64,000 nucleotides of DNA from Euryodendron excelsum (lineage: Eukaryota > Streptophyta > Magnoliopsida > Ericales > Pentaphylacaceae). The stretch's first letter is position 1. The number at the start of each line of letters is the position of its first letter. The notes beneath the pieces were generated by a model. It made no database searches, was not told the origin of the DNA, and saw nothing but the letters and a program-made list of their open reading frames with translations. Positions 1-11,565 of the stretch are shown here, one piece after another. The stretch is from contig CM065378.1 in NCBI GenBank assembly GCA_033060915.1, forward strand, positions 57,234,001 to 57,298,000. The letters are read 5' to 3'. The translations under genes were made by a program, and so were the position numbers.

Positions 1-81
1 AAGCTGGGTATCAATTATAATCTCCTGCCCCAAGAAGTTCATCTTGTTGATTTGGCAATGACTACTGGGGCTGCCAGATAA
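1..81 (+). CDS. Possible 3'-terminal coding segment of an unidentified gene
   Basis: Frame 1 from the first base is open for 26 codons and ends in TAA at 79-81. The predicted tail ends in LVDLAMTTGAAR, which reads like real protein rather than AT-rich random sequence. The upstream part lies outside the window. I do not recognise the family. It could also be chance, because 26 open codons are weak evidence; the non-repetitive codon content is the only support. Confidence 0.25.
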   Translation, partial: KLGINYNLLPQEVHLVDLAMTTGAAR

Positions 82-3000
82 CTATAGCTCCTGGCTTGAG
101 ACTTTGTTGATCTCATTTGCAAAGTATGTGTTCTTTTTCCTTACTTCTCCACCAACTCTAATTTAGCTGGCTGGCACAGGATTTTAAATCATAGTTGCCA
201 ATGTGAAACAGAAACGGTAAATGATATGGGAAACGGAAATTCAAATATGGTCTAAAAATGTTATGAGAAACAAGATATGCTGGGTCATATAAAATTAAAT
301 AGAATATTTAGAAAAGAAAATTTATTGAGAACCTTAAATATAGCAATACAAATATTAGAATATTTTCACTATCAATTAAAATATATGCCACACAATACCT
401 GTAGAAACTTATTAGAAAAATTATATATTATTGTTAAAGAATATTATTTGAGAGCATTAAAATACTTTAAATTATGAGAACGCATTTTTAGGGAGTTTCC
501 ACAACTTGTTTTTATGAGTTTCTGACAAGTTTCTTAAAATTATGTAAATGTCTCTGAAATGAACTGTTTCCTGAAAGTTTTCCTTAAAATTTCATGAGGG
601 TTTGGTCTCCATTCTGGAAACGAGTTAATGGCAAGCGAGTCTTCCCTTCCAAGGAGAGTTTCCTGGTAACTATGTTTTAATCCCTTCTTTGGCATGACAA
701 TAGGAAGAGATCTGCTAAATTGAAGTTTTGGAGCCTTAAATTACCATAAATATTTACTGCAAACGGGCAATTATTCTTTAACAATCTGTTGCTATTTAGG
801 GTTGGTTGCTTTCTGAACATTGCACCATTAACATTCGTATATCTGCAGAGTCAAGACACTCTGAACTAATTATGCATTATTAGGAGTCTCTTCTAGCAAA
901 AAACTTGATTGCCCTCGTTGGAAACTTAATAGATTTTCAAATAAATTGCTAAGAATGTTATTATTGGGAAATGTGATATTTTGATTCTTATGTTGAATGG
1001 AGAAGTGGAGATGTTGAAGTTGAGGTTGATGAGTCCTGTGCTTATCAGATTTTCTTTGTAGATCCTTGATACAGGCCTTGGAAAATACTCTAATTAACTA
1101 TTACATTATCCGCCAAAGTTACTTCTACACACTTGTGGTGTTCTTCTTTATATATGATCCAATCATCATCTAGAAATTTGTGCTTGCGGAAACAAATATA
1201 TTGTAGGTTTAGCAGCCGTTAACAGTACAATGGGCAATTGAAGCATAGTCACTTTGAATCAGGTTCCTACTACCGGTATTTAGGTTTGCCTGCAACTTTC
1301 AAGACCTCCTATCTTGGTGCCTTTGAAACTAACTATTGGAATTTATGACAAGAAAGAAAGAAAGGGAAAAGAAGAGGAAAAAAATAAAGAGCGAATAACT
1401 TCTCCTCTGATACAAGTACCTTGATACAATTGAGCAGAATAACAGTTCTTGGAAGGCTCTTAACAAAAAATTTCATTTTGTTTTGTCCTTGAATTGTTTA
1501 TGGCAGGTCCGTGAGGAGGTGAGTATCTGTGTTTACCTGTGTTGAGGTAGGTGAGTGTTGTATTGAGGACGACGCTGAAGCTCCTTTTGATTATTATTTC
1601 CTCAATTGCATGTTTTGGGTACATTGGTCATTTTCGCTATAGATATGTTACCATCTGTAAAGAGAAATGGATCACTTTTACTTATCTATTTCCATTCAAT
1701 GGAGCTTGCTATGTGTAATTAAGATGCATTCATGACTTTGTTTTGGAGTGCCAAATTCAGCTTCAGATATAAAAAGTGGTGATCTTGTTTTGATATGCTC
1801 TCTCTCTCAGGCTATAGTTTCTGCCTAGTGATTTGCACTTGTTGAAAGAAGACTGTTTGGGGCTTAGAAAGAGAGCGGGAAGGGAGTGTGTAGATACACA
1901 TACAGACATAAAGAATACTTGCTATTGTCATACATTTGCTCTTGTTATTAGGCATAAAGGATCTTCATAACATAAACCAATGGTCCTGCAACTGATTTAT
2001 CTTTGCTGGAATATGATCAATTTAAGGACTTGGAGCCATCTTACCCAAACCAATATAAGAAAATTGTTATTTAGTTAAGCATAAATTTTTGCTTGTTGAC
2101 AAACATGAGATATAAAGGGCTGAAATCTGAAGACCTCTGTTGATACTGATTGTAAAGAATATAAAAAAAAAAAAAAAGAAAAAAAGAACCATGTTCTCTC
2201 TTCTTCATTTGCTTTAAATATTTCTCTTTCTTGAACCTAGAGGCAGACCGTGTGCTTCTTCCAATTATTGCTGCCAGATCTCTCTACTCCCCCCAACTCC
2301 AAGCTTGAACTATGGACTCTCTCTCTCTCTCTCTCTCTCTCATTCATTGTTAGTTTACTGCTTAGACAAATGTATGTATAATCCTGGCATGGGAGTTTAA
2401 CGCTATGCGTGAATCAAGGATTTTGTGATAAAATGGTAAAGGAAAATAAAAATGTGATTGTTCTATTTTGAGTACAATCATTTATTGTCATTTAAAATGT
2501 TTATTTTTTTATTCTACTTCCAAAATCAGACCTACCATTTTATGGAATTTACTTAAATGCATTGCTCTTAAAAAAAATTATCATTTAAATTTCATGTAGA
2601 GAACTCCCAGCATTTATTATTGGAACATTTTTTTAAAGTATTTTAGACGTCAAAATTTTTTTCTACAAAATTAAATAACTAAGTAACATAAACAAGTGTT
2701 TTTTTTTTTTTTTTTTTGCGTGTGATCTCTCTAATAAGTTAATAACCTCTCCAAACAATAGTTTGTATTTTTACAACATTGTACTCTAATGCAAGTGATT
2801 GGACAATCACTGCCTCAATTTTCACCATCTATTCTGTACATTCCCTTCAAATCCCTCACTTCACTTCACGGTACCCTAGACTGGCTTTTTGATAATAAAT
2901 CCGAAAGCCACTGTATGGATCATGGGAACAGCTAGCTGGAGACGTGGCGGTCCTATTATGTTAGCTAGGTTTCTACGATGATCAGTTGATATAGCGGTAA

Positions 3001-3597
3001 TTAGATGGCGCTTATCTAACCGTCACATCTGCAGTTATTATTTTTCATAGATCATATATGATATGTGTACTTGTAATATAAACTAAAACACAAATATATA
3101 ATCAACAAAATGGATAAGAAAATTGGCAGCGATTATAAGTTTGAAGCAATTATAAAAAATTAAATCATACAAAAAATTAAAAAAAAAACTTCATGTGTAG
3201 TTACCACTATTAAGAATATCGCACCCCTCTTAGTAACAGGCTTGGGTGAGTACTCTCTAAAATTTAATTGTTGCGTCTTAACAAGCATGTAGTTGCACAT
3301 GCGAAGATGTTAGGAACAACAAATTGATCATGCCAAAGATCGAATAAAAAATAAAAAAACATATTTGAGTTATCTCACCAAATCTTGTTAATTTTCTGTC
3401 ATGGGTGCTGCTATTTTTGGGTCAGTTGTATTTTATGTGCACTAATTTGACCTAATACAACACAGCTCGGGAAGAGACGGGTAGGATCACCTTGACCAAG
3501 AGATGAATAATGACAAATCTTAGTCGGAGGGCAGGAAATCAGGTTGTTGCAACTCTTGAGAATCTCCGCCTTCATCCTCTCTAAACACCTCATCATT
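82..3597. other. Intergenic DNA with simple repeats
   Basis: No convincing gene is visible. Around 190-640 there is a stretch rich in GAAACGG-like words (for example near 211, 228 and 616), which may be an old transposon remnant. An A-rich tract lies at about 2162-2187, a (CT)n run at 2317-2341 and a T run at about 2699-2717. The rest is ordinary AT-rich plant DNA. Confidence 0.45.
2317..2341. repeat. (CT)n microsatellite
   Basis: A perfect 25-base dinucleotide run. Confidence 0.9.
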
Positions 3598-3602
3598 GAA
3601 AC

Positions 3603-3774
3603 TGTGAGAGTTGTATTAGTGATATTTTAGTATAGGGGTATTTTAGTTATTTGAGGTTAATAAGAATTTTTATATTTAGTTTGAATATGTTCTCTTGTAC
3701 GTGACTTCTTGGTTGTTGATGAATGGGTAATGCATCTTTTTCCTCTCCTATTTTTGCGTTGCACTTTTCTCACA
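3603..3774 (+). repeat. 5' LTR of the copia element
   Basis: A 172-bp TG...CA repeat matching 9011-9181 along its full length. The target duplication GAAAC lies immediately upstream. Confidence 0.93.
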
Positions 3775-3787
3775 TGGTATTAAAGCC
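3775..3787 (+). other. Primer binding site, initiator tRNA-Met type, degenerate
   Basis: TGGTATTAAAGCC directly follows the 5' LTR. The usual copia site is TGGTATCAGAGCC, so two positions have changed (C to T and G to A), consistent with decay by deamination. Confidence 0.8.
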
Positions 3788-4231
3788 TTATCTTGGCATT
3801 GCGTTCGAACTATGCCATAAACAATTGTAGTCATCATCACCCATCGACGAACCCTAGCACAGGCCCATTGTATTTGAACTATTAGAACCCAAAGAACAGA
3901 GTTTTGCTCACGTTCGCCTGTAACTTCGTCTCTGTTGGCAAAGAACCTGATTTCTCGATTAGCATCGGACTGCCTTCAAACGTCATCGGTTTTGGTTGTC
4001 TTTGAGTTCTCGTTACGGCTACCTTTGGCTCTTAATCATAATATTTTACAGCATTGCATAACTTTGCTCTGTACCCTTTACTGAATCTTCCCTGTGGCTC
4101 CTAACTATTTTGCTGCTTCTCTATGCTGCTTGCTGCTTCTTATCCCTAATGTTCCACCATTTTTTCTCCTTCTCATGCTATTGCTGAATTTCTGACCCTG
4201 CTACAGTTTTAATTTTTTTGGAGTTAAGGCT

Positions 4232-4690
4232 TTGCTACACGGTAGGGTTTGGACTTTGGGTGCTTCCATAGTTTCTTCGATGTTCGTGCAATTTTGTGTT
4301 GCTTCAAGATTCTACATTATTATTTGGGCATTTCTGAGAAAAAGTTTTCAATCTATTAGAATTCGTTTGAATGGGAATAATTATTCCTATGGGCTAGTGA
4401 CTCAGTCTCCTGCTTCTGCTTTGACTACTACACATTCAAGTTTGCGTGGTTCTCATACTATAGATGTTTCATCTAATTCTTGGATATTTGATTCCTATTG
4501 GTCTCATCATATGACTTTTAATCTATCTATTCTCGGTCATTGTATTTCTCCATCTTCTCCTATAACCATTTTTGCCGTAAATGGCTCTCATATAAATATT
4601 GTTTCTATTAACTTTGCTCTTCCTTCTTCATCTTCATTCTTTTCTATTCATAATGTTTTCTATGTGTCACAGTTGTCCTTTAATTTATGA
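4232..4690 (+). pseudogene. copia gag-protease remnant with internal deletion
   Basis: The open frame has a gag N-terminal motif, LNGNNYSY, at about 4366-4391. It then passes almost directly into the protease region. Most of gag, including the zinc knuckle, is therefore missing, which indicates an internal deletion. The retroviral-type aspartic protease site, normally D-S-G before an A/T-SHHM stretch, reads D-S-Y at 4490-4498, so the glycine is lost. The frame ends in TAA-type decay before the GAG-pre-integrase segment. Noncoding leader-like sequence fills 3788-4230. Confidence 0.75.
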
Positions 4691-4859
4691 TCTAGTAGTC
4701 AACTTTTTGATTCAGGATATGTTATTTTATTCTCTTCTTCTAGTTGTGTTGTTTAGGATTAGAAGTCCAAGAACCAGAGTGGGATTAGGCGTAGGGCTGG
4801 TGACTTGTACGTCCTCGAGAGCTTACACAATCCTATAAATTTTCCCACAATGACTATGT

Positions 4860-5536
4860 CTTTATTTCGTCTATATCAGAGTTCATCTCAATTTTATCTT
4901 TGGCATTCTAGGTTAGGTTATCTATCTAATGAGCGTTTGAAGAGTTTAGCTTAGTCAAGAATTTTGGGTAAAGTGTCATTCAATGATATTTCTGAGTGCA
5001 GTGGATGTAAACTCGCTAAAATACCTACTTTACCTTTTCATAGAAGCTCTTTTATTTCTACCTTTTCTTTTTTTGTTGTTCATATTAATGTGTGGGGCCC
5101 TTCCCCGGATGCAACTAAAGGTGGATATTTGTATTATGTCTCTTTCATTGATGATTACAGTTGCTTTAATTGGGTTTATCTCATATCTCACAAGTCCAAC
5201 TTCTTCCACATCTATCGCAACTTTCGTTCTATGGTTCAAACTCAATTTTCTTCTTGTATAAAAATTCTTCGTTTTGATTTGGGTGGGGAGTATTTCTTAA
5301 TAGAGTTTATTGATTTCTTACATGCACGTGGTATAATCCATTAATCGTCCTCCACAGACACTCTCACCCAAACTGGAACAGATGAAAGGAAACATCGACA
5401 CATTCTTGAAATAGCTCAATCTCTTCTCCTATCCTCCTTTGTTCATGCAGTCTTTTGGGGTGAAGCTGTGCTTACAACAGTCCACCTCATTAACCGTATG
5501 CCTACCCCTTTTCTTTCTAGAGTCTCCCCTTATGAG
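4860..5536 (+). pseudogene. copia GAG-pre-integrase and integrase core remnant
   Basis: Translation gives a GAG-pre-integrase block (LWHSRLGY-like, then SECSGCKLAK). The integrase core follows, with HINVWGP where the family normally has an aspartate in place of N, then FIDDYS and RFDLGGEY. In-frame stops occur at about 4953 and at 5342-5344, and the frame shifts near 5344. The first catalytic Asp is replaced, so the enzyme would be dead even without the stops. The coding sequence is cut at 5536 by a solo LTR and resumes after 6884. Confidence 0.82.
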
Positions 5537-6879
5537 TGTTGGGGACTGTAGAATTTTTCACGACCTGACTATAGTGCATACGCATAATACCAAAAATTCT
5601 GATTTGATTAGCAAAGACTAATCTACGTGAATAGAATTATACCTTCGAGATCTCTTTGATTTGATATCAAATAATAGCAGGTATGACTTCGAAATCTTTC
5701 TGCTTTGATCTCGAATAGCAAACAATAACAATAAGTACGAATCAACTGTTTGAACTCAACCTTTGGACTTATGTTGTATCCCTCGTACATTCCTTACTCC
5801 AGAGAGAGTGGGCCCACAGCTGTTAGGATTTCTCTTCTTCATAAAAAAGTGTATCTCCCAATTATGAGTACGTGTAACCTTAGCTGCTCTTATAGTGCGT
5901 ATATATAGTAGCCACAACAAGGACCATAGGATTAGTATGACTAGGGCTTTCTATGCAAATAAGGATTCTTAATCTAACTAAGATTAATCCCTAGTTATGT
6001 AAATTATAATTTATACCACTAATGAATTATAATTGCACTCCCTGTCATACTAAAAATTATATTTTGAGTTTCATATTATTAAATGCTTATTTATACATCC
6101 ACGTTAAGATTGTAGATACCGGTTTATTAAATTAAATTACTAACAATTACATTTAATAGACTTATTTAATTCCTTGAAACCTTTTACTTAACTTATTTGA
6201 TATGTCAGATTCATAATCCACCTGTAAGGTTTGATATAATCAAAACTTATAAGTTTTCTTAAGAGGGTATCATCAATCCCTATATCGAGATGTGGATTCC
6301 ATCAATAATTAATATTCACCATATACGTAATGTTATTGTCCAACTCACTGAGTTTATTAACCCACAAAGAATCTCACTATTCTGTAAATCAAAATAATAA
6401 ATACTACATGCACGTGTCTATTTATTATATTAGGATTAAGAGCATAAACACTCATAATAATCATAAGGTATTAATTGTTTTATATAGTCAGCATAAAAAC
6501 ACTTACCTCAACACAGTCATGTTCAATACACACAAAGTGTACTAGTGCAAGGAGTTGGAACTATACATTTTCCTATAGTCAAGATGGACCTATTAAAACC
6601 TTGTGCTACAGTCTTACTGATGGTGTATCCAGTTCCATCTAAGACTGTGAACGATAAGCTAATATTCCATAAGAACTGATGATCTGACCTTCCGTATGTA
6701 AGCTGTATTCTACACACCAAATCATCTACTATATAGAATAAGAGACATGCATAATCATTAAATAAATGATGCAATGCAGACATTGCTCACACAAATTCTC
6801 ATTAAAATAGAATAACTAATTTTTTAATAAATACTAAAGTCATTACATAAAGCATGTCTTTAAGTATAAATCCCTAACA
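5537..6879. mobile_element. Solo LTR (1343 bp) nested in the copia integrase
   Basis: The segment begins TGTTGGGGA and ends TCCCTAACA, an imperfect short inverted repeat of the kind bounding LTRs. It contains no coding sequence. Flanks ATGAG (5532-5536) and ATAGG (6880-6884) are a plausible 5-bp target duplication with two mismatches. With the insert and one flank removed, the integrase reading would continue smoothly, which fixes both boundaries. Only one copy is present here, so it is read as a solo LTR left by LTR-LTR recombination. The superfamily is not determined. Confidence 0.8.
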
Positions 6880-6884
6880 ATAGG

Positions 6885-7425
6885 AAGCTTTTTCATCAAG
6901 TTTCTAATTTCTCTTTGTTGCATGTCTTTGGTTTAGCTTTTTTTATCCTTCTTCGTAAACGGGAACGTAATAAGCTCAGCGCATGATCTGTTTAATGTGT
7001 TTTCTTAGGGTATGACATTAATCAAAAGAGTTACAGGTGTTATGATCCCACTATTAAAAAGTTGTATGTCTCTTGCCATGTTGTTTTCTCAAGCATATTT
7101 CATATTTTACTCTTCCTCCTCAAACTGCTCCTATCTCCAAAATGGATTTGATACACATTGATCATTTTCCTATTGATGTGTCTTCTAAAGAGTTTACCTC
7201 TGCTCTTGATGCTTCTGACCATATTTCTTCCACTCGAGCTTCTACTACATCTGGGTCTTTAAAGATTTTTCTTTTCCTTTGGTGTATTCTTGTAGGCAAA
7301 CTCCTCAACATATCTCCACTAGCTCTAATGCTTCTCAACTTGTTTCTATAGACTCTGACGATGCTGAACAACATTATCTCATTCGTGCTCGTACCCCATT
7401 TGTAAGGCTTCTCGGCTTCACTAAT
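6885..7425 (+). pseudogene. copia integrase C-terminal part and IN-RT linker, degenerate
   Basis: After the solo LTR, the plus-strand frames resume with a LFHQVSNFSLLHVFG-like stretch, then FLGYD and RCYDP. These are typical of the copia integrase tail (the GYxxxxKGYRCYDP region). A Ser/Thr/Pro-rich linker follows. Several stops and frame changes interrupt it. Confidence 0.7.
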
Positions 7426-8510
7426 ACTTGTTCTTTTTTTTTTATCGAGCTTATTTGTCTTTTATCCATGCTTATTTTATGTCTCAGACCTATAAAGAAG
7501 CTTGTAATGATCCTCATTGGTTTCATGCAATGCAAGATGAGTTAACAACACTTGAGAAGACTCATACTTGGGAGTTGGTCCCTTTGCCTGAAGGTAAAAA
7601 TCTCATTGAGTGTAAGTGAGTTTACAAAGTTAAAACCAATTTTGATGGTTCTCTAGAGCAATATAAAGCATGTTTGGTTGCCAAGGGTTTCTCTCAAGAG
7701 TACGGGATTAACTACGAGAAGACATTTGCTCTTGTAGCAAAGATGACCTTAGTTCGCACTTTGATTTTTGTTGTTGTCGTTCGTAAGTGGCCTCCTTTTC
7801 AACTGGATGTGAAGAATGCATTTCTCAATGGTTGTCTTACTGAAGAAGTCTATATGCACCCTCTTTTAGGGTTTTCCCCATCCCGCTGGCTATGTCTGCT
7901 GATTGCATCGTGCTCTTTATGGTCTAAAGTAGTCTCTTCATGCTTGATATAAATGCTTCCAGTCGACCGTCACACAGATTGGTTTCCACCCTAGTGCTCA
8001 TGATTCTGCCCTTTTCATTTGCCATACTGCTGTTGGGATAGTTATTTTGTTATTATATGTCGATTATATGATAATCACTGGTTCTAATTATATTACTATT
8101 TTTTAGGTAAAACAACTTCTCTTTTGAGAATTTGAGATGAAAGATTTGGGCTCGCTTCGTTATTTTCTTAGTATTGAAGTTGCTTCTTCACCTAAGTGCT
8201 ATCTTTTGTCATAGGCCAAATATGCTAATGAGATCATTCATCGAGCCAACCTTACTGATGCTAAGGTGGTTGATACTCTCATTGAGTTACCTGCCAACTT
8301 CTCTTCTTCTGATGGTGTTCCTCTTAATGATCCTATATTGTATCATGAGTTGGTTGGTTGTTTGGTTTACCTTAACATAGCTCAGTCAGATATTATCTAT
8401 ACAGTTCATATAGTTAACCAATTTGTTTATGCACCTCATTCTACCCATTGGGATGCTTTGTTACGTACCTTACGTTATGTTCATGGAACCATATTTTAGA
8501 ATTTACTGTT
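7426..8510 (+). pseudogene. copia reverse transcriptase remnant
   Basis: Recognisable in order are ACNDPHWFHAMQDEL, THTWELVPLP, ACLVAKGFSQEYGINYEKTF, FQLDVKNAFLNG, EVYMHP and MKDLGSLRYFL. The catalytic YVDD box reads Y-V-D-Y at 8056-8067, so one of the paired active-site aspartates is lost. Stops occur at about 7617-7619, 7950, 8104 and 8213, and a frameshift lies after about 7860. Confidence 0.85.
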
Positions 8511-8975
8511 GTTTTCTATTTCTCCTTTAACTCTTAGGGCCTACGCAGATGTTGATTAGGCTAGCAATATTTTTTATTACAAGTCCATAACTGGTTTTTG
8601 TGTTGATTCTCTGATCTCGTGGAAAAGTAAGAAATAGTATGTCATTACGAGGTTTATTGCCGAGGCTGAATATTGTGGAATGGCTCATGCTATAATTGAG
8701 ATTCTTTGGCTACGTTGGCTTTTCTCTAATTTGGGTGTTTCTCTCTTGTCTCCTACTCCTCTCTATTGTGATAATAAGAGTGCTATTCAAATTGCTTACA
8801 ACTCAGTCTTCCATGAGCACACCAATTATATTGAGATTGATTGTCATTTTGCTTGTCAACACCTTTAGTTGGGCACAATTGAACTACCTGTCTCCTCCTC
8901 CTTGCAACTTGCAAATTTCTTCACCAAGACACATACTTATGCTCGCTTTCAGTTCTTGCTTAGCAAACTCTTAAT
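8511..8975 (+). pseudogene. copia RNase H remnant
   Basis: Contains AYADVD (stop where W is usual), SITGFCV, AEAEY, LYCDNKSAIQIA and HTNYIEIDCHF, the standard copia RNase H succession. At least three in-frame stops are present. The segment ends shortly before the purine tract and 3' LTR. Confidence 0.85.
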
Positions 8976-8999
8976 GCTCACTGCAGTCGCATCATGAGT

Positions 9000-9010
9000 T
9001 TGAGAAGGAG
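9000..9010 (+). other. Polypurine tract of the copia element
   Basis: TTGAGAAGGAG abuts the TG of the 3' LTR, the normal position for priming plus-strand DNA synthesis. Confidence 0.7.
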
Positions 9011-9181
9011 TGTGAGAGTTGTATTAGTGATATTTTAGTGTAGGAGTATTTTAGTTATTTGAGGTTAATTAGGGTTTTATATTTCGTCTGAGTATGTTCT
9101 CTTGCATGTAGCTTCTTGATTGTTGATGAATGGGTAAAACATCTTCTCCCTCTCCTATTTCTGCATTGCACTTTTCTCACA
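9011..9181 (+). repeat. 3' LTR of the copia element
   Basis: 171-bp TG...CA repeat matching 3603-3774. The second GAAAC target duplication follows at 9182-9186. Confidence 0.93.
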
Positions 9182-9186
9182 GAAAC

Positions 9187-10910
9187 ATCAAGGAAGCTAC
9201 TAGGGATTTAAATCTCTGAATTGTCTCCTTAATAGCTTAATGGAAGGAAAACGAAGAATAAAGGTAGAAACACCATTCATCAGAGAGTCATTGGCTGCAC
9301 CACAATGGTGTGAGGATTTTGCTAATTGTGGGAAAATCCCTCATCTAGACCAATTATTTTCTACTTCATCAACAGGTGCCATTGATTAAAACAATTTGAG
9401 TTCTTGAAAAACTTTTCGGACTAATATTTTTTCTAAAAGATACATATTAACTTAATATTATGATAGTTACAACTATGGCTTAGTGCATCCACAATTTATG
9501 TCAAGTAAAGTCAAACAATCACATAATTAACACGATATTTAGTGTGAAAAACCTTGGCGTAGGATAAGACATCACGTGTCTAATCTGTTGGACAATACCA
9601 AGCACTAATTCAAAACATCAAATGGTTGCAAGATCACTTACAACCAAAACTCCAAAATCAAGTCCTAGATTCTTCTAGTTGCTTTAAACTTGCTCGAATC
9701 CTTAATTTACAGTTATCGTGCTTGATCACCTCACAATTCCCTTAGTACGAATTTTCACCTGGCCCTTAGTACGAATTTTCACCTGGCACTCCTTCAAGAC
9801 ATCAACTCTTCAATGGTGAAGAAGTCAATTGACGTTAAGAATCAACGATGAGAGCACTTGATTGCTTATAGAAATCTTCTTAAGCATTTCTATGGAGGCT
9901 ACTCTCGTTGTGGAACTTGAAAACTCGTCCCCCCTTATATAAACAGGTCAAAACCATGCGGAACACGCTTCCCAAAACTAAAACCTTGCACACTTCACTG
10001 GAGCCAAAGGTGACGATAGGTGGCAAAGGCCAAAATTGGCTACCGCGAGAAAGTGGCAACAATTGGCGATGCTCTAGGGAAATCTGATTTATCACTGCTG
10101 CGAGAAGGTCGAGCGACGTGGCGATACATATTGTTTTGCCAGGACCTATTGGTCGCTGGAGCCACAGGTGGCCAAAGTTGTCAAGGTATCTTTACTGTAG
10201 CCATAGGTGGCCACTGATCAAACCTTCTTCTTAGCCTCTAAACAGATATGCAACCACTTCTTAGCACTGTGCTTGAATGAATCAAACTTTAGAAAAGGTT
10301 TCCATCAACATCTATGCTTGAATGCTTGTGAAAAAAAAAAACCTTTTTAACCTAATAACATCTATGCAAATTTCGTTGTTTCCATAACAAAATCTATTCA
10401 TTCATGAATTAATTTATGTTTTCATATTGCCTGTTTATATTTTTTTACTTTAACCATGCTTATGATCAGCCACGTAAAAGATAAAGGCATTGAGTAATTT
10501 GGTTTTGATGCTTTTGTTGAGCTTGACTAGTGCCTAAAGCAATATTTTGAAAATCGAACCATTGAGCTAAGAGAAAAAAAAGGTTAGGTCTCAAATCACT
10601 TGTTCAATTATTAGGTCAACTGTTATTGACCTGTGATATCATTAATTAATTTATTAATAATAATAAAATATATTTTATTTTTTTATATTAGTTTTAATTC
10701 TTAAAATTTAAAATTAAAACATAAAATTTTACCTTAAAAGTTGAATCGGACGATTCAATTATAATTTTAATGACTGGATCACGGTTTAACTGCAAATTTT
10801 ATTGGATTTGATCAAATTTTAACTAAAACGAATTTAAAAAACTAATCGAATCATTACTGGACCCGATTTTCTTTTTTTGATTTAACTGGTCAGTCCAGTC
10901 TGAATTTCAA
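9187..10910. other. Intergenic DNA with an LTR-like relic
   Basis: No gene recognised. About 9480-10260 has the look of an old LTR: CACGATATTTAGTGTG-type sequence, a TATATAAAC box near 9945, and repeated sequence around 10000-10215 ('gctggagccacaggtggc' and 'actggagccaaaggtgac'). No termini or coding block confirms this. The sequence at 10600-10900 is very AT-rich. Confidence 0.4.
9739..9786. repeat. 24-bp unit, two perfect tandem copies
   Basis: The unit CCCTTAGTACG...CACCTGG occurs at 9739-9762 and again, identically, at 9763-9786. Confidence 0.85.
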
Positions 10911-10991
10911 AACAATGGCCAAAAGCATAAGAGATGTGAGTATTTGCTCTTGGGCTATGCCATTTTGCCACGTTGATCGATCTAATTATAA

Positions 10992-11003
10992 GATAACCTT
11001 ATC
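10992..11003 (+). promoter_or_regulatory. Inverted pair of GATAA (I-box) motifs upstream of psbX
   Basis: GATAACCTTATC holds two GATAA cores head to head, about 180 bp before the psbX start codon. I-boxes are common in promoters of light-responsive photosynthesis genes. A GCCACGTTG sequence with an ACGT core lies just upstream at 10967-10975. Function is inferred from position and motif only. Confidence 0.45.
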
Positions 11004-11184
11004 CTCTGATACCGGGTGGAGAGGCTGCCACATAGGACAGCCTTGGGTGAAATCTCAAATTTCCACCTCTCATCCCATTCCTTTCATTTCCTCCATCACC
11101 TATCTAAGCCTCTTCTTCTCACAACCAAGTTTCAGCACCTAAAGGCAAGAGAGTAGAGACAATAACAGAGCAAAGAGCATAGGA

Positions 11185-11565
11185 ATGGCTTCTGTTTCAA
11201 TGGCTATGCCTTTAACTTGTGCATCCAACAAGAGTCTGCGGCAGCCAAGCTCTGAAGCCTTTTTTAGGCAATTGTCAGTGAGGCCATCAAAGAAGTCTGT
11301 GGTTGTGAGCTCCAACAAGTCGAGAGCCAGAGCCAGGTTTGAAGTTCAATCCTCTCTCAAGGAAAAGGCCATCACAGGGCTAACAGCAGCTGCATTGACA
11401 GCTTCCATGGTGATACCTGAGGTGGCAGAGGCAGCAGCTGGCTCTGGCCTCTCCCCATCTCTCAAGAACTTCTTGCTCAGTATTGTCTCCGGCGGAGTCG
11501 TGCTCGTCGTCATTGTTGGGGCTGTTATCGGAGTCTCCAACTTCGACCCCGTCAAGAGAAGCTGA
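11185..11565 (+). CDS. PSBX: Photosystem II reaction centre protein X precursor, nuclear-encoded
   Basis: A single 126-codon open frame. Residues about 1-55 are rich in Ser, Lys and Arg with few acidic residues, as in a chloroplast transit peptide. A second hydrophobic segment ([21 protein letters not shown], about 67-87) ends in an A-x-A-like site, as in a thylakoid transfer signal. The mature part has [11 protein letters not shown], one transmembrane helix (about 94-115) and the hallmark end [10 protein letters not shown]. From memory, length and C-terminus match plant PsbX, a small subunit of the photosystem II core near cytochrome b559. The ATG at 11185 is the first in frame and is preceded by purine-rich leader sequence. 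No introns are needed. The next gene is convergent. Confidence 0.95.
   Translation: MASVSMAMPLTCASNKSLRQPSSEAFFRQLSVRPSKKSVVVSSNKSRARARFEVQSSLKEKAITGLTAAALTASMVIPEVAEAAAGSGLSPSLKNFLLSIVSGGVVLVVIVGAVIGVSNFDPVKRS

Larger units (their letters stand above)
3603..9181 (+). mobile_element. Decayed Ty1/copia LTR retrotransposon with target duplication
   Basis: Two similar ~172-bp LTRs begin TGTGAGAG and end CTCACA. They are flanked by the perfect 5-bp duplication GAAAC (3598-3602 and 9182-9186). A tRNA-iMet-like primer site follows the 5' LTR and a purine tract precedes the 3' LTR. Inside, in copia order on the plus strand, are remnants of gag, protease, integrase, reverse transcriptase and RNase H. 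Stops, frameshifts and lost catalytic residues break all of them, and most of gag is missing. A 1.3-kb solo LTR interrupts the integrase region. By hand count the two LTRs differ at about 19 of 171 positions plus one indel, so the insertion is old. The element cannot be autonomous. Confidence 0.93.

Noticed and set aside
6330..6783. Short open frames on both strands inside the solo LTR
   Set aside because: They fall within an LTR with defined ends, have no recognisable domain and are AT-rich.
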